Positions 24,549 to 33,554 of a DNA stretch of 41,001 nucleotides are shown piece after piece. Position 1 is the first letter of the stretch. Each line of letters starts with the position of its first letter. The notes below the pieces were generated by a model, which was not told the DNA's origin, did not search any database, and saw only the letters and a program-made list of their open reading frames with translations. Source of the DNA: JBBSJV01 sp038256935 (lineage in GTDB: Bacteria; Patescibacteriota; JACMRA01); contig JBBSJV010000002.1 of NCBI GenBank assembly GCA_038256935.1, positions 1 to 41,001 of the forward strand, written 5' to 3'. Both the position numbers and the translations under genes were made by a program.

Positions 24549-25991
24549 ATGACTCACAAAAATAAAACTCAACAGAGGCTAGTTTCTGCTGCAATGCTAG
24601 CAGGACTTGGAGTAGCCGCAGTAGCTGGTTTTAACCATCTGAATCCTACAGAAAACACTAATAAATCGGATGTATTTGGTGCCCAAGAAGGAGATGGTCA
24701 ATATTGTTATCTTTTAGCTGATATTCACGAAAAAGGCGGTGATGAGATGATCGAAGACATTATTACCAAATATGATTTTAAAACAGGTAAAGAAACCCAC
24801 CTTTCAGGTGACCAAATGCAATTTATTGGTACCAAAAATGCTGAGGCTTTGGAATATGACTACGAAAACGAAAAACTGTATGTAGTCGAGCAAAGTAAGC
24901 TTTGGACTGTGGATTTGGAAACAGGTAAGGGGACAGCTAAAGATAATAAATTTGGCTGGATACAAGGTGAATACGGTCCATTAGAAGCCAAAAAAATTAA
25001 TAGCCTTGCTAAAAACCCAGATACAGGTGATTTCTTTGCCGTTAATCGAGACACGCAAAGATTTGATCAATTATTTGTAGTGGACGTGGAAACAGGAAAA
25101 GCTGTAAAAAACTTTTTCGGTGAAGGAAAAGACTATATACCAGTAGAAGAGCCTGATAAATATAGAGAAATTGATGATCTAGCCTTTGATCTAGTCACTA
25201 ACGAACTATACGGATTATCAGGAGTTCACGGAAGAGAAGGAATTTCAACTGACATTGTCAGAATTAATATGGAAACAGGAAAAACTACCATACTTGGAAA
25301 CACTGATTTGTTAGACGTTGAAGGTTTGTCATTTAATCCAGAAGGCAAATTGTATGTTAGCACTGGTAACTGGGGAGAGCCCAAAGATCATCTGTATGAA
25401 GTAAACACTCTTACTGGTGAAGCAATTAAAGATACAGCTATTAGTTTACCACTGGCATCAGACTATGAAGGTTTGGACTGTCTTATTTCGAAGCCAATTG
25501 TTTCCTCTTCTAGTTCTGAATCCAGTGAATCTAGCGAGTTCAGTGAAACTAGCTCTAGCTCAAGCACTCAAAGTAGCAGTGAAAGTGAAATTAGTTCATC
25601 AAGCTCAGAATCATCATCATCTTCTAGCTCAGACCCTATTTCCTCATCTAGTAGCAGTAGTTTAGAGTCTTCTCAGAGTAGTGTTTCTCAGTCGCAATCA
25701 TCTAGTTCTCAGATTATATCCTCTACATCACTTTCATCTAGTCTTAGCTCAAGCTTGGCACCGATAGTTGATGGAGACGAGGATGTAGTTAGTTCATCCC
25801 AGAGCCTCACAATCCAAAGTCAATCTAGACCCGCCGGTCAAGTATTAGGCGATGAGTCTTCACTAGTTCGCTCAGGTGGAGGTATAGCTTTAGCTGGATT
25901 TGGAGTCTTTACACTGCTTTCAGTATATGGATTAAAACTTAGAAAAGCCCTAAGAAAAATCAAAAATGATACCCAAAACCTAAAAGGTTAA
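24549..25991 (+). CDS. Serine-rich, wall- or membrane-anchored surface protein with a beta-propeller-like domain
   Basis: A 480-residue exported protein. It has an N-terminal signal or anchor (about 11-30), then a domain (about 45-312) with repeats of short strands and the phrase DxETGK, NMETGK or NTLTGE, as in beta-propellers of the DUF4394 or SMP-30 kind. Residues about 317-410 are almost all Ser with scattered Glu, Gln and Thr, a stalk. The C-terminus has QVLGDESSLVRSGG, a hydrophobic helix (about 441-463) and a basic tail (LKLRKALRKIK), the layout of a sortase substrate, but LPxTG is LVRSG. It is driven by a strong promoter and is probably exposed on the cell surface. Binding partner and function are unknown. 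Confidence 0.8.
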   Translation: MTHKNKTQQRLVSAAMLAGLGVAAVAGFNHLNPTENTNKSDVFGAQEGDGQYCYLLADIHEKGGDEMIEDIITKYDFKTGKETHLSGDQMQFIGTKNAEALEYDYENEKLYVVEQSKLWTVDLETGKGTAKDNKFGWIQGEYGPLEAKKINSLAKNPDTGDFFAVNRDTQRFDQLFVVDVETGKAVKNFFGEGKDYIPVEEPDKYREIDDLAFDLVTNELYGLSGVHGREGISTDIVRINMETGKTTILGNTDLLDVEGLSFNPEGKLYVSTGNWGEPKDHLYEVNTLTGEAIKDTAISLPLASDYEGLDCLISKPIVSSSSSESSESSEFSETSSSSSTQSSSESEISSSSSESSSSSSSDPISSSSSSSLESSQSSVSQSQSSSSQIISSTSLSSSLSSSLAPIVDGDEDVVSSSQSLTIQSQSRPAGQVLGDESSLVRSGGGIALAGFGVFTLLSVYGLKLRKALRKIKNDTQNLKG

Positions 25992-25999
25992 TTCAAAAT

Positions 26000-27298
26000 T
26001 TAACTGCTGGAACTATTTATTTTGACGTTTTTAGGTCTAAAAGTTCTCTTGAAACTAGCGGCTTTTTCTTTATTTTTTTGGCTGTAGCTGGATATATTAA
26101 TTAGGATACCAACTGCTGCTAAATTCATTAAAATTGCTGACCCTCCTTTGGATACAAATGGTAATGGCACGCCTGTTAATGGTAACAAGCTAAGCATTCC
26201 CATGATATTAACAAAGGCTTGAGAGACTATCCAAATAGAGATACCCGTTGCCAAGACTTTGCCTGCCACATCAGGAGCATTGCGAGCAGCCTCCATCCCT
26301 CTCCATAAAAGGACTATATACATCGATAAAAACAATACAGTACCGACAAATCCAACCTCTTCACCAATAACTGCAATAATCGAATCAGTTTCTGTCTCAT
26401 AAAGAGTGCCGGGGGTTTGCTTGCTTATGCTATTTCCATACCCTCTGCCAAACATTCCACCTTGTTCAATTGCCAATTGTACCCCTCTAACCTGTCCGGC
26501 TCTAGCACTTGTTGGGTCCAAAAAAGATGTGACTCTATCTATCCTATAGGCTGCTCCAAGGGTATTTATTAGGCCAAAAACTAAAAAAACCAGAGATGTG
26601 TAAACCAAGATTTTACTTGGCACGTTACCTGACCAAAAACTTGAAAAGACTATTATAAATAATAAAAATACTGCTCCTAGATCAGGTTGTAACATGATTA
26701 GAAAGGCACTCAATAAAAAGGCGTAAAATGGTTTTTTAAGAGACAGCCAAGTGATTTTTTTGCCATCTATTTTTTGCAAATGAGCTGCGATATAAACTAT
26801 CAAGGCCAGCTTTGTAAATTCAGCTGGTTGGAAATTTGGCAGTAGGGGAAACCTTATCCAACTTATAGCCCCGTTAGCGTAGTAGGGGCCTATTGGTAAT
26901 ATACTTGCTTGGGAAACCACGAACCTTTGCGCTGCAAATAAACTTTGTTCAATACCACCCAAACTAAGTAGATTAGCTACAAAGCCAAAAACACCCAAAA
27001 ACCCCAATAAAAGAAAATTTAAAATCAAAAACCAGTGAGCCTTTTTTATAACTTCTTGATAATCAAAGCGGGCAAAGAAATAACAAATCCCACCACCAAT
27101 TCCAGCTCCCAAAAAAAGTTGCTTTAAAAATTCACTACGAAAAACACTAGGTGGTTGAATCGACAAGCTACTAGCTAAAAAAGCTAACCCAATAATGTTT
27201 AATAACACAATGCATCCCACCAGCCACCAATCGTATCCTTGGTTGTTCGAGAAAAATCTATTTTCGTTTCGTTTGCTTTTACTCGTATTTCTTACCAC
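26000..27298 (-). CDS. ftsW: Lipid II glycosyltransferase of the FtsW/RodA (SEDS) family, probably FtsW
   Basis: A 432-residue polytopic protein with about ten membrane helices. SEDS signatures are ANGAISWIRF with FQPAEFTKLALIVYIA, the central-loop region with QPDLGAV, and GVPLPFVSKGGSAILMNLAAVGILINIS near the end. SEDS proteins polymerise lipid II into glycan strands with a class B PBP. FtsW is preferred to RodA because of the basic N- and C-terminal tails and of the other divisome genes, but RodA cannot be excluded. The start codon is GTG. It converges with the surface protein gene (eight bases between stop codons) and is divergent from ctpA. Confidence 0.88.
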   Translation of the reverse strand: MVRNTSKSKRNENRFFSNNQGYDWWLVGCIVLLNIIGLAFLASSLSIQPPSVFRSEFLKQLFLGAGIGGGICYFFARFDYQEVIKKAHWFLILNFLLLGFLGVFGFVANLLSLGGIEQSLFAAQRFVVSQASILPIGPYYANGAISWIRFPLLPNFQPAEFTKLALIVYIAAHLQKIDGKKITWLSLKKPFYAFLLSAFLIMLQPDLGAVFLLFIIVFSSFWSGNVPSKILVYTSLVFLVFGLINTLGAAYRIDRVTSFLDPTSARAGQVRGVQLAIEQGGMFGRGYGNSISKQTPGTLYETETDSIIAVIGEEVGFVGTVLFLSMYIVLLWRGMEAARNAPDVAGKVLATGISIWIVSQAFVNIMGMLSLLPLTGVPLPFVSKGGSAILMNLAAVGILINISSYSQKNKEKAASFKRTFRPKNVKINSSSS

Positions 27299-27304
27299 TC
27301 TTAT

Positions 27305-27355
27305 TTATTGGATATTTAAAGGACTATTGTCAAAATCTAATTAAGCTTGGAAAAT
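27305..27355. promoter_or_regulatory. Candidate bidirectional promoter sharing one -35 box between ftsW and ctpA
   Basis: TTGTCAA at 27327-27333 reads TTGTCA on plus and TTGACA on minus. On plus a weak -10 (GAAAAT, 27350-27355, 17-base spacer) leads to ctpA. On minus a weak -10 (CAATAA, 27310-27305, 17-base spacer) stands six bases before the ftsW GTG. The same ATTGTCAAAAT core lies in the divergent ftsK/murG-like region. Confidence 0.4.
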
Positions 27356-27364
27356 ACAGTCAAT

Positions 27365-28522
27365 ATGGAAAAAAATACCAAAACTTTAAAGCTCAATTCG
27401 CCTCTTGTTGGAGTACTGATTGGAGGGCTTTTACTAGCAATTACACTTGTATCAATACTGTTGTTTCAAAGTCAAAATAAACTTCCAATCACTAGCAATA
27501 GCCGTATAGAAAATGAAATTATTAACCTAATTCAATCTGAAAGCATCAATGAGTTACCAGAAACTGAATTGATCAATGAAGGCAGACTAAAAGGTTTAAT
27601 TAGCTCCTTAGAAGACCCCTATAGCTCTTATTTACCAGCTAGAGAAGAACAAGATTTTAACGACTCATTAAATCAGCGTTATCAAGGAGTTGGGATCCGT
27701 TTTGATGAAACTGACGATGGTTTCGTTGTCGATAGGGTTTTTCAAGCAAGTCCTGCTCAAGAAGGTGGGGTTTTAGCTGGAGATATTTTATTAAAAGTAA
27801 ATAATGAGGAAGTTGGAGAGCAAAGCTTGGCAGAAGTTGCTGAAAAAATCAGGGGAGAAGAAAATACTCAAGTCGAGTTAGTCTTCAAAAGACAAGAAAG
27901 TGAGTATACAGCAAATCTAACTAGGCGTAGAATCCAAACTGATCTAGTCTATCTAACTATCAGAGAAAATTTAGCCGTAGTAGAAATCACCTCATTTGGT
28001 AATGATTTGGATGAAAAAATGAATGCCATTGCAACTACCATTAAAAACAATTCTCAAATTCAATACATCGCTTTGGATGTGAGAAGTAACTCTGGAGGTT
28101 TATTAAATGAGTCTGTGGATATCATGTCGTATTTTTTACCAGAAAATAGTATCGTTATCAGAGAAAAGACAAAAGATGGGGAAAAGACTATCTATAGCGA
28201 GTTTAAAGCAAATAATCTGGTAGAATACCCACTTGTAGTTTGGATCGATCAAAATAGTGCATCAGCTAGTGAGATTGTAGCAGGAGCTTTGCGTGATATC
28301 AGAGAGGTAAAAGTAATTGGAGAGACTTCCTTTGGTAAAGGAACAGTCCAGCGAATTTATAGCCTTAGTAACGGTGATAAGGTTAGATTAACAATAGCCG
28401 AGTGGATAACTCCAAACAGAACTGAAATCAACGAAAAAGGAGTTGAACCAGATCTACAGGCTACTACTCAAGAAGAGTATTACGATCAAACTTTACAACA
28501 TTTCTCAACTCAGCAAGTGTAA
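27365..28522 (+). CDS. ctpA: S41 family C-terminal processing peptidase (CtpA/Prc-like)
   Basis: A 385-residue membrane-anchored serine protease. One N-terminal membrane helix (about 16-37) is followed by a short helical region with LEDPYSSYLP, a PDZ domain (about 105-190, YQGVGIRFDETDDGFVV and GVLAGDILLKVN), and the S41 catalytic core. The core shows DVRSNSGGLLNES, the Ser in QNSASASEIVAGAL (about residue 298-300), and the Lys in GETSFGKGTVQ, forming the Ser-Lys dyad. Such proteases trim exported proteins or control wall hydrolases. The ATG at 27365 is preferred to a TTG six codons upstream. It starts a tight plus-strand run with pepF, uppP and the murE-like gene. Confidence 0.93.
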   Translation: MEKNTKTLKLNSPLVGVLIGGLLLAITLVSILLFQSQNKLPITSNSRIENEIINLIQSESINELPETELINEGRLKGLISSLEDPYSSYLPAREEQDFNDSLNQRYQGVGIRFDETDDGFVVDRVFQASPAQEGGVLAGDILLKVNNEEVGEQSLAEVAEKIRGEENTQVELVFKRQESEYTANLTRRRIQTDLVYLTIRENLAVVEITSFGNDLDEKMNAIATTIKNNSQIQYIALDVRSNSGGLLNESVDIMSYFLPENSIVIREKTKDGEKTIYSEFKANNLVEYPLVVWIDQNSASASEIVAGALRDIREVKVIGETSFGKGTVQRIYSLSNGDKVRLTIAEWITPNRTEINEKGVEPDLQATTQEEYYDQTLQHFSTQQV

Positions 28523-28540
28523 ATTAATCATACAATACTT

Positions 28541-28651
28541 ATGTCTCAACCTGCAATATGGATCAGTATAATTGGCTTTTTAGCCTTCTTTGTCTGTCAT
28601 TTAATTGGGATAGTTTGTTTGCTAATCTACGGAGATAAAAAATTTTATTAA
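28541..28651 (+). CDS. 36-residue single-pass membrane peptide
   Basis: A short frame fills most of the gap between ctpA and pepF: MSQPAIWISIIG at the N-terminus, one hydrophobic helix of about 24 residues, and a polar basic end (YGDKKFY). It starts 18 bases after the ctpA stop codon and ends one base before the pepF ATG, the tight packing expected of a real gene in this operon. Small membrane peptides often regulate membrane proteases or transporters next to them, but here that is only a guess. No similar sequence is known to me. Confidence 0.5.
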   Translation: MSQPAIWISIIGFLAFFVCHLIGIVCLLIYGDKKFY

Positions 28652-28652
28652 T

Positions 28653-30443
28653 ATGAGAAAATACACAACTAGCTGGGACTTAGCAAAATATTACTATAGC
28701 AGCTTAGAAGTCCCTCAAATAAAGTTTGATCTAGAAGATTTGAAAACTCAGATCGATAAGTTTATTGCTAAATATCAAAATCAATTAGCCGGTCTTACCC
28801 CCACTAAATGGTTGGAATACTTTGAAAACGAAGCTCAAATTTCTAAACTTGCAGGGAAAATTGAAGAATATTTTTATTTTGCAAGAGATCTGGATAATCA
28901 GAACCAAGATTTGAAAAAAGCTCAGGGAGAGTTAGATCTATCTCTTTCTAAATACAAAGAAAAATTACTATTTATCGATGAAGAGTTTAGACAAATCGGA
29001 AGCCAAAAACTAGAAGAATTGAGTAATCAAGAGGATTTAAAACCATACAAAAACTATTTCCACAAAAAATCTATTTCTATTAAAAACTTGCTCGAGCTAA
29101 GCCAAGAAAATATTATACTCAAAAAGGATGAATCCATCGGAAGTGCTTTAAATAATATTTATGATGAGCTCCTTGCTAGTCTCAAGTTTAAGATCGAAAT
29201 TGATGGAGAAATAAAAATTGTTAACGAAGAGGTGATTCGCTCCATGAGAATGCATAAAGACAGAGAGGTGCGCAAAAAAGCCTTTCTTTCCATGCAAGAA
29301 ACCTATAGTGATCCCCAGATTCAACTAGTGCTTAGTAATGTTTATAACGGTGTAGTCAAAGATTGGGTATCTGAAAGCAAGCTTCGCTCCTACGAGACAG
29401 TAATGACCCCAAGAAATCAAAGTGAACAATTAGAAGATGAATTAGTTGATACCTTGCTGCAGACAATCACAGATAGTTTTAGTTTAGTAACCAGATTTTA
29501 TAAAGCCAAAGCCAAACATCTTGGACTTGATAAATTGCAAATGTGGGATACCTTAGCTCCACTTGAAGGCGGCGGGTCTAAATACGAATACAGTGAAGGG
29601 ATGGATTTGTTTTTGCAGTGTATGAGTCAGTTTGATACTGAGTTCTATGAGATTGCCAAAAATATTTTGACTACAGGCCTGATCGATGTCTATCCAAGCG
29701 AAGTAAAGACAGGCGGAGCGTATTGTAGCTACGATAAGTTTAGCCCTAGTTTTATACTGACAAACTATACAAATGACTCCAATAGTATTACCACAATTGC
29801 TCATGAGATGGGTCATGCTATACACGCCACCTTATCCAAGGTTCAGCCTTATCACACTTATTGGTGCGGACTAGCTTTGGGTGAAACTGCCTCAGTTTTC
29901 AATGAAACTATGTGGGGGCAGTATTATTTAAGTAATGTTGCAAAGACCAAACAAGAAAAAACTGCCTATTTGGATCATTTTCTCAGTGATCAATTTGCCA
30001 CCATCTTTTTACAAGTTCTGTATACCAATTTTGAACGCACCTTGCATACTAAGATAGATCAAGGCACAGAATTTAGTAGTGATGAAGCTAATCAACTATG
30101 GAAAAGTTTAGGGCAGGGGTACTATGGAGAGAGTGTTGCAATGACAGATGATTATAAGGGAGGGAACTGGCTTGGGATTTCTCACTTTTTCCACTCACCA
30201 TTTTATTGCTATACCTATAGTTTTGCCAATTTAGTAAGCCTATCCCTTTATAAGCAGTACCAAACTGAAGGATCAGAGTTTATTATCCGTTATAAGGAAT
30301 TACTGAAAGCAGGGGGATCATCTACGCCAAAAGAGCTACTTCTTTCTCAAGGAATAGATATTACTTCGCCGCAGTTTTACCAGCAAGGTTTACAAATCCT
30401 GCAAGACATGCTAGTAGAATATGAAAACTTAATCAACACATAA
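28653..30443 (+). CDS. pepF: Oligoendopeptidase F (M3 family)
   Basis: A 596-residue zinc metallopeptidase that degrades short peptides in the cytoplasm. The M3 zinc motif HEMGH is at residues 384-388 (in TTIAHEMGHAIH), with the third ligand Glu in the downstream ALGETASVFNETM segment. The helical N-terminal part (about 1-200) corresponds to the PepF lid domain, and GGAYCSYDKFSPSFILTNYT before the zinc helix is typical of the family. Length agrees with PepF (about 600). It lies one base after the small membrane peptide and one base before uppP, so all are one operon. No export signal is present. Confidence 0.96.
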   Translation: MRKYTTSWDLAKYYYSSLEVPQIKFDLEDLKTQIDKFIAKYQNQLAGLTPTKWLEYFENEAQISKLAGKIEEYFYFARDLDNQNQDLKKAQGELDLSLSKYKEKLLFIDEEFRQIGSQKLEELSNQEDLKPYKNYFHKKSISIKNLLELSQENIILKKDESIGSALNNIYDELLASLKFKIEIDGEIKIVNEEVIRSMRMHKDREVRKKAFLSMQETYSDPQIQLVLSNVYNGVVKDWVSESKLRSYETVMTPRNQSEQLEDELVDTLLQTITDSFSLVTRFYKAKAKHLGLDKLQMWDTLAPLEGGGSKYEYSEGMDLFLQCMSQFDTEFYEIAKNILTTGLIDVYPSEVKTGGAYCSYDKFSPSFILTNYTNDSNSITTIAHEMGHAIHATLSKVQPYHTYWCGLALGETASVFNETMWGQYYLSNVAKTKQEKTAYLDHFLSDQFATIFLQVLYTNFERTLHTKIDQGTEFSSDEANQLWKSLGQGYYGESVAMTDDYKGGNWLGISHFFHSPFYCYTYSFANLVSLSLYKQYQTEGSEFIIRYKELLKAGGSSTPKELLLSQGIDITSPQFYQQGLQILQDMLVEYENLINT

Positions 30444-30444
30444 T

Positions 30445-31503
30445 ATGGATTTTTCTATCATCAATGAGATAATTTTGGCAATAATTTTGGGTATAGTGCA
30501 GGGAATTACCGAGTTTTTCCCGATCTCAAGCACTGCTCATATTTTCTTGGTTTCTGAATTTTTAACTAATGGGCGCGATATAGGTATTCAAGCCACAAAC
30601 GTTTTGCAACTTGGAACTGTTATTGCAGTTATTTTTTATTTTTGGGATGATATCAAAGTTTATTGGATTAGATTTTTGCAAATTATATCAAACGCGCAGC
30701 AGCGAGGCGGTTTTTTTTCAAATATTATTACTTGGTGGAACTACCCAGCTCCTGAAATGGCGGCTCAAAACAAAGAGCTCGATGATGAGCTAAAAACTAT
30801 AGAATCTGATCCACAGTTTAGAGTAGATATAGAGCTTGCTCAAATCATTTTAGCCACAGTTCCGATTGTTTTATTTGGACTGTTTTTAACAGGTATTGCC
30901 GATCAAAACCGCAATATTTCTTCTATTGCTACCTTTATGATAGTCGGATCACTACTAATGGGAGTTGCTGAAATTGCCAATAGACAAGCCCAAAAATTTG
31001 CTAGATCTAGAATCATATCCAAAGAAGAAACTATCCTTGTTGGTCTCTTTCAAGTCCTAGCCATTTTACCTGGTATGTCTAGAAGTGGATCTACAATTAG
31101 TGGGGCTTTATTTACAGGAAGAGAGAGAAGCCAAGCGGTGAGATTTTCGTTTTTAATCAGTATTCCTGCCCTTCTAATTGCTGGTCTTGTAGGAGTTATT
31201 CGCCTCATTAATGATGTCTTACAAACTGGACTTTCAAGTTTGATCCCAAGCTCAGCCGGTTGGAGCGAGACTGAAATAACCTTGTCACTTTTATCCAATT
31301 TGATTGGTTTTATAACTAGCTTCGTCTTTGGCTACTTAGCCCTTAGATGGCTGATTGCTTATCTTAGCCGCAACTCCTTTACTGTCTTTATCGTCTATAG
31401 GGTCTTACTTGCAGGTCTTCTTTTTGCTATAATATTTTTCCCAAATGAGCTAGCAATGGTAGTAAATCCAGACACTTACTCAAACCTATTTAGTGGTTTA
31501 TAA
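30445..31503 (+). CDS. uppP: Undecaprenyl-diphosphatase (UppP/BacA)
   Basis: A 352-residue polytopic protein that dephosphorylates undecaprenyl diphosphate so the carrier can be reused in wall synthesis; overproduction gives bacitracin resistance in other bacteria. Signature motifs are QGITEFFPISSTAH near the N-terminus (the Q/E-x-x-x-E motif and active-site Ser) and LPGMSRSGSTISGALFTGR, both complete. It is about 80 residues longer than E. coli UppP (273), with an extra polar stretch at about 90-130 between helices and a longer loop at about 268-282. It starts one base after pepF and is followed by the murE-like gene. Confidence 0.95.
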   Translation: MDFSIINEIILAIILGIVQGITEFFPISSTAHIFLVSEFLTNGRDIGIQATNVLQLGTVIAVIFYFWDDIKVYWIRFLQIISNAQQRGGFFSNIITWWNYPAPEMAAQNKELDDELKTIESDPQFRVDIELAQIILATVPIVLFGLFLTGIADQNRNISSIATFMIVGSLLMGVAEIANRQAQKFARSRIISKEETILVGLFQVLAILPGMSRSGSTISGALFTGRERSQAVRFSFLISIPALLIAGLVGVIRLINDVLQTGLSSLIPSSAGWSETEITLSLLSNLIGFITSFVFGYLALRWLIAYLSRNSFTVFIVYRVLLAGLLFAIIFFPNELAMVVNPDTYSNLFSGL

Positions 31504-31513
31504 ACTAATTAAT

Positions 31514-32947
31514 ATGAAACAATTTTACCAGCTTATAAAGTCCATTTTAGTGCCAGATCTTACCAAAAAAATACGTCCGATTGGCCATGGTATCAAAGCT
31601 TATCTAGTCTCAGCTTTTTATTTGTTTCCAAGCAGAAAACTTACCCTTATCGGTATTAACGGGACAAAGGGTAAAACCACAACCACAATCTTTACAGCCA
31701 AAATTCTAAACTACTTAGGTTATAAAACAGGCTATATTTCTACAGCTTTGATTTTTGATGGGGTAGATCAGTACCTCAATCCTTACAAAATGGGGACAAT
31801 TGACTCAGTCTACATGCAAAGAATATTGAAGCAAATGGTAAAAAACAATTGCACTACTGTGGTTTTGGAGATGACCAGTGAAGGACTTGCTCAACACAGA
31901 CACTGGGGGTTGAAAAAATTCGACATAAGTAGTTTTTTAAATGCTTACCCAGAACATCTTGAAGCCCATGGAGGCTGGGAAAACTACCTCAGCTGTAAAG
32001 CTAAATTATTACAAAATACCAATCCAACAGGGTATTATTTATCCAATACTGATCAGGATCAAATCGAAGCAAGAGACTATATTTTTAATAAGCTAGATAA
32101 AGAAAGCCAAAAGACTCTCAAAAAAATCACTATAACGCCTGCTAAAGATCTCAAATTTAAATCTAGTACAGCCAAAAGCAATTTGGGACTAACTGCAACT
32201 ACGATCAGAGGCCAGCTAAAGACTCATTTGATCTCCAAAGTCGAAGTCATAGATCTTTGGTTTGCTCTCAATATTGCAAGTACTATAGAACCTACAGTCT
32301 GGGATAGCTTGGATCAGATTTGTGACAACATATTAGGTATTCCAGGTCGAATGGAGTGGGTCTATAGAAATGGTGATATTCAAGACATTGTGGTTAGCAG
32401 TAGTAATTTAAAACAGCTAGTTAGTCTTAAAAGTTTAGAAACCAAACAAGAGTGGAAATCCAGTGTTGACCTACTTGTTGACTATGCTCATGAGCCACAA
32501 AGTATGGAAAGTTTGATGACAACCTTAGCTAATTGGAGAGATCGAGGAAGTTATGCACAAGTTATCCACATTTTATCCAACGATGGTGCTGGAAGAGACG
32601 ATTGGAAAAAGCCAATAATGGGAGATCTAAGCTATCAATACGCTAATTTTACAGTCATTACCACAGATAATTTTAATGAAGATGATGACCCTCAAGAGAT
32701 CTTAAACTTGCAGTCAGCTAACTACCCCGGTGATACAGAGGGGAGTAAATATATTTTAGAAGTAGATCGAAAACAAGCTTTTAAAAAAGCCCTACTTGTT
32801 GCCAAAGAATACGTCCAAAGTTTTCCAGAACAAAAAGTCCTAATTGTCTCTACAGGAGTAGGTACAGAGCAGGGGCTAACCCAACCAAATAAAATCATGG
32901 ACTGGGATGAGAGGTTGGAGTGGGTAGATAGTATTATGAGCCTTTAA
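31514..32947 (+). CDS. Mur ligase family protein, MurE-like, lacking the usual N-terminal domain
   Basis: A 477-residue ATP-dependent ligase. The P-loop GINGTKGKTTTT is at about residues 48-59, far earlier than in MurE (about 110), so the UDP-binding N-terminal domain is missing or reduced to a short helix. Other Mur motifs are present: EMTSEGLAQHRHWGL (for MurE's E-x-S-S-x-G-L-x-x-x-R), PEHLEAHGGWENYLSCKAKL, NIASTI, and VDYAHEPQSMESL in the C-terminal domain. At the place of MurE's DNPR/amino-acid selectivity motif it has DNFNEDDDP. MurE adds the third residue of the stem peptide; here acceptor and amino acid are uncertain. The ATG at 31514 is preferred to one at 31493 that overlaps uppP. 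Confidence 0.78.
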   Translation: MKQFYQLIKSILVPDLTKKIRPIGHGIKAYLVSAFYLFPSRKLTLIGINGTKGKTTTTIFTAKILNYLGYKTGYISTALIFDGVDQYLNPYKMGTIDSVYMQRILKQMVKNNCTTVVLEMTSEGLAQHRHWGLKKFDISSFLNAYPEHLEAHGGWENYLSCKAKLLQNTNPTGYYLSNTDQDQIEARDYIFNKLDKESQKTLKKITITPAKDLKFKSSTAKSNLGLTATTIRGQLKTHLISKVEVIDLWFALNIASTIEPTVWDSLDQICDNILGIPGRMEWVYRNGDIQDIVVSSSNLKQLVSLKSLETKQEWKSSVDLLVDYAHEPQSMESLMTTLANWRDRGSYAQVIHILSNDGAGRDDWKKPIMGDLSYQYANFTVITTDNFNEDDDPQEILNLQSANYPGDTEGSKYILEVDRKQAFKKALLVAKEYVQSFPEQKVLIVSTGVGTEQGLTQPNKIMDWDERLEWVDSIMSL

Positions 32948-32967
32948 AATCCTTAAAGTTTTGAAAT

Positions 32968-33006
32968 TCCCCTCTTGAGGGGTGGCACCAAAGGTGGCGG
33001 GGTGGA
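32968..33006. repeat. GC-rich hairpin repeat after the murE-like gene
   Basis: CCCCTC-TT-GAGGGG (32969-32982) followed by GGTGGCACC and a GGTGGCGGGGTGG stretch. It is of the kind of short G/C-rich palindromic repeat scattered in many bacterial genomes. It could serve as a terminator stem but has no T-run on the plus strand. Confidence 0.45.
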
Positions 33007-33040
33007 TCATACTCACAGTAATGATATGATTTACCCCAAG

Positions 33041-33358
33041 TCAAGCCGGTAAAATACAATTAAAAATCACCTGAAGCATGTTGAGGTCATGAAACCATTC
33101 TTGATAATCTGTATTGCCATCAACGGGTTTCAAATTTATATCACCAGCACTTATTTTGACATAGTCATTCTGCTCGATAATAAGCTGGGAAATAAGAGCA
33201 ACTGTAAAAACTGCAGAAACTTGGAATATGTCTTGCCTATTTGGAGCATGAACTATTTCATGATTAGTTGTGTACAGGAATCCCTCTACGAGAAAACCAT
33301 CACTCTCAGGATCAGGTGCCATAGTATCAACATTAAATACAGTTGTAATCTCAGTCAT
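33041..33358 (-). CDS. Small hypothetical protein
   Basis: A 105-residue soluble protein I do not recognise. It begins MTEITTVFNVDTMAPDPES, has a Phe/Val-rich middle (DIFQVSAVFTVALISQLIIE) that could be an amphipathic or buried helix, and an acidic end. The ATG at 33358 is chosen over one 12 codons upstream because the extra residues (LLNKLYGYFYC) look like translated AT-rich spacer. A plus-strand frame overlaps it, but the minus frame has the better protein composition. It stands alone, converging on the murE-like gene. Existence is probable, function unknown. Confidence 0.5.
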   Translation of the reverse strand: MTEITTVFNVDTMAPDPESDGFLVEGFLYTTNHEIVHAPNRQDIFQVSAVFTVALISQLIIEQNDYVKISAGDINLKPVDGNTDYQEWFHDLNMLQVIFNCILPA

Positions 33359-33554
33359 ACAATAAAAATAACCATAAAGCTTATTTAATAGCAATTAGCA
33401 ATAACCTTGTTTAAGATTAATCAAAATTGTTTACATGCTTATTCTAGCCAGAATAAAAGACTTAGTTTGTGATGATTAAATGTGAATAATAGTTTCAAAT
33501 TTATTAAAACGAAATGAAACCAGCTCACATTTAAGATAGTGCCATCTAATGACC

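Noticed and set aside
33089..33388. Plus-strand 99-codon frame opposite the small hypothetical gene
   Set aside because: Its composition (Cys, Asn, Ile-rich, no balanced charge pattern) looks like the antisense shadow of the minus-strand frame.
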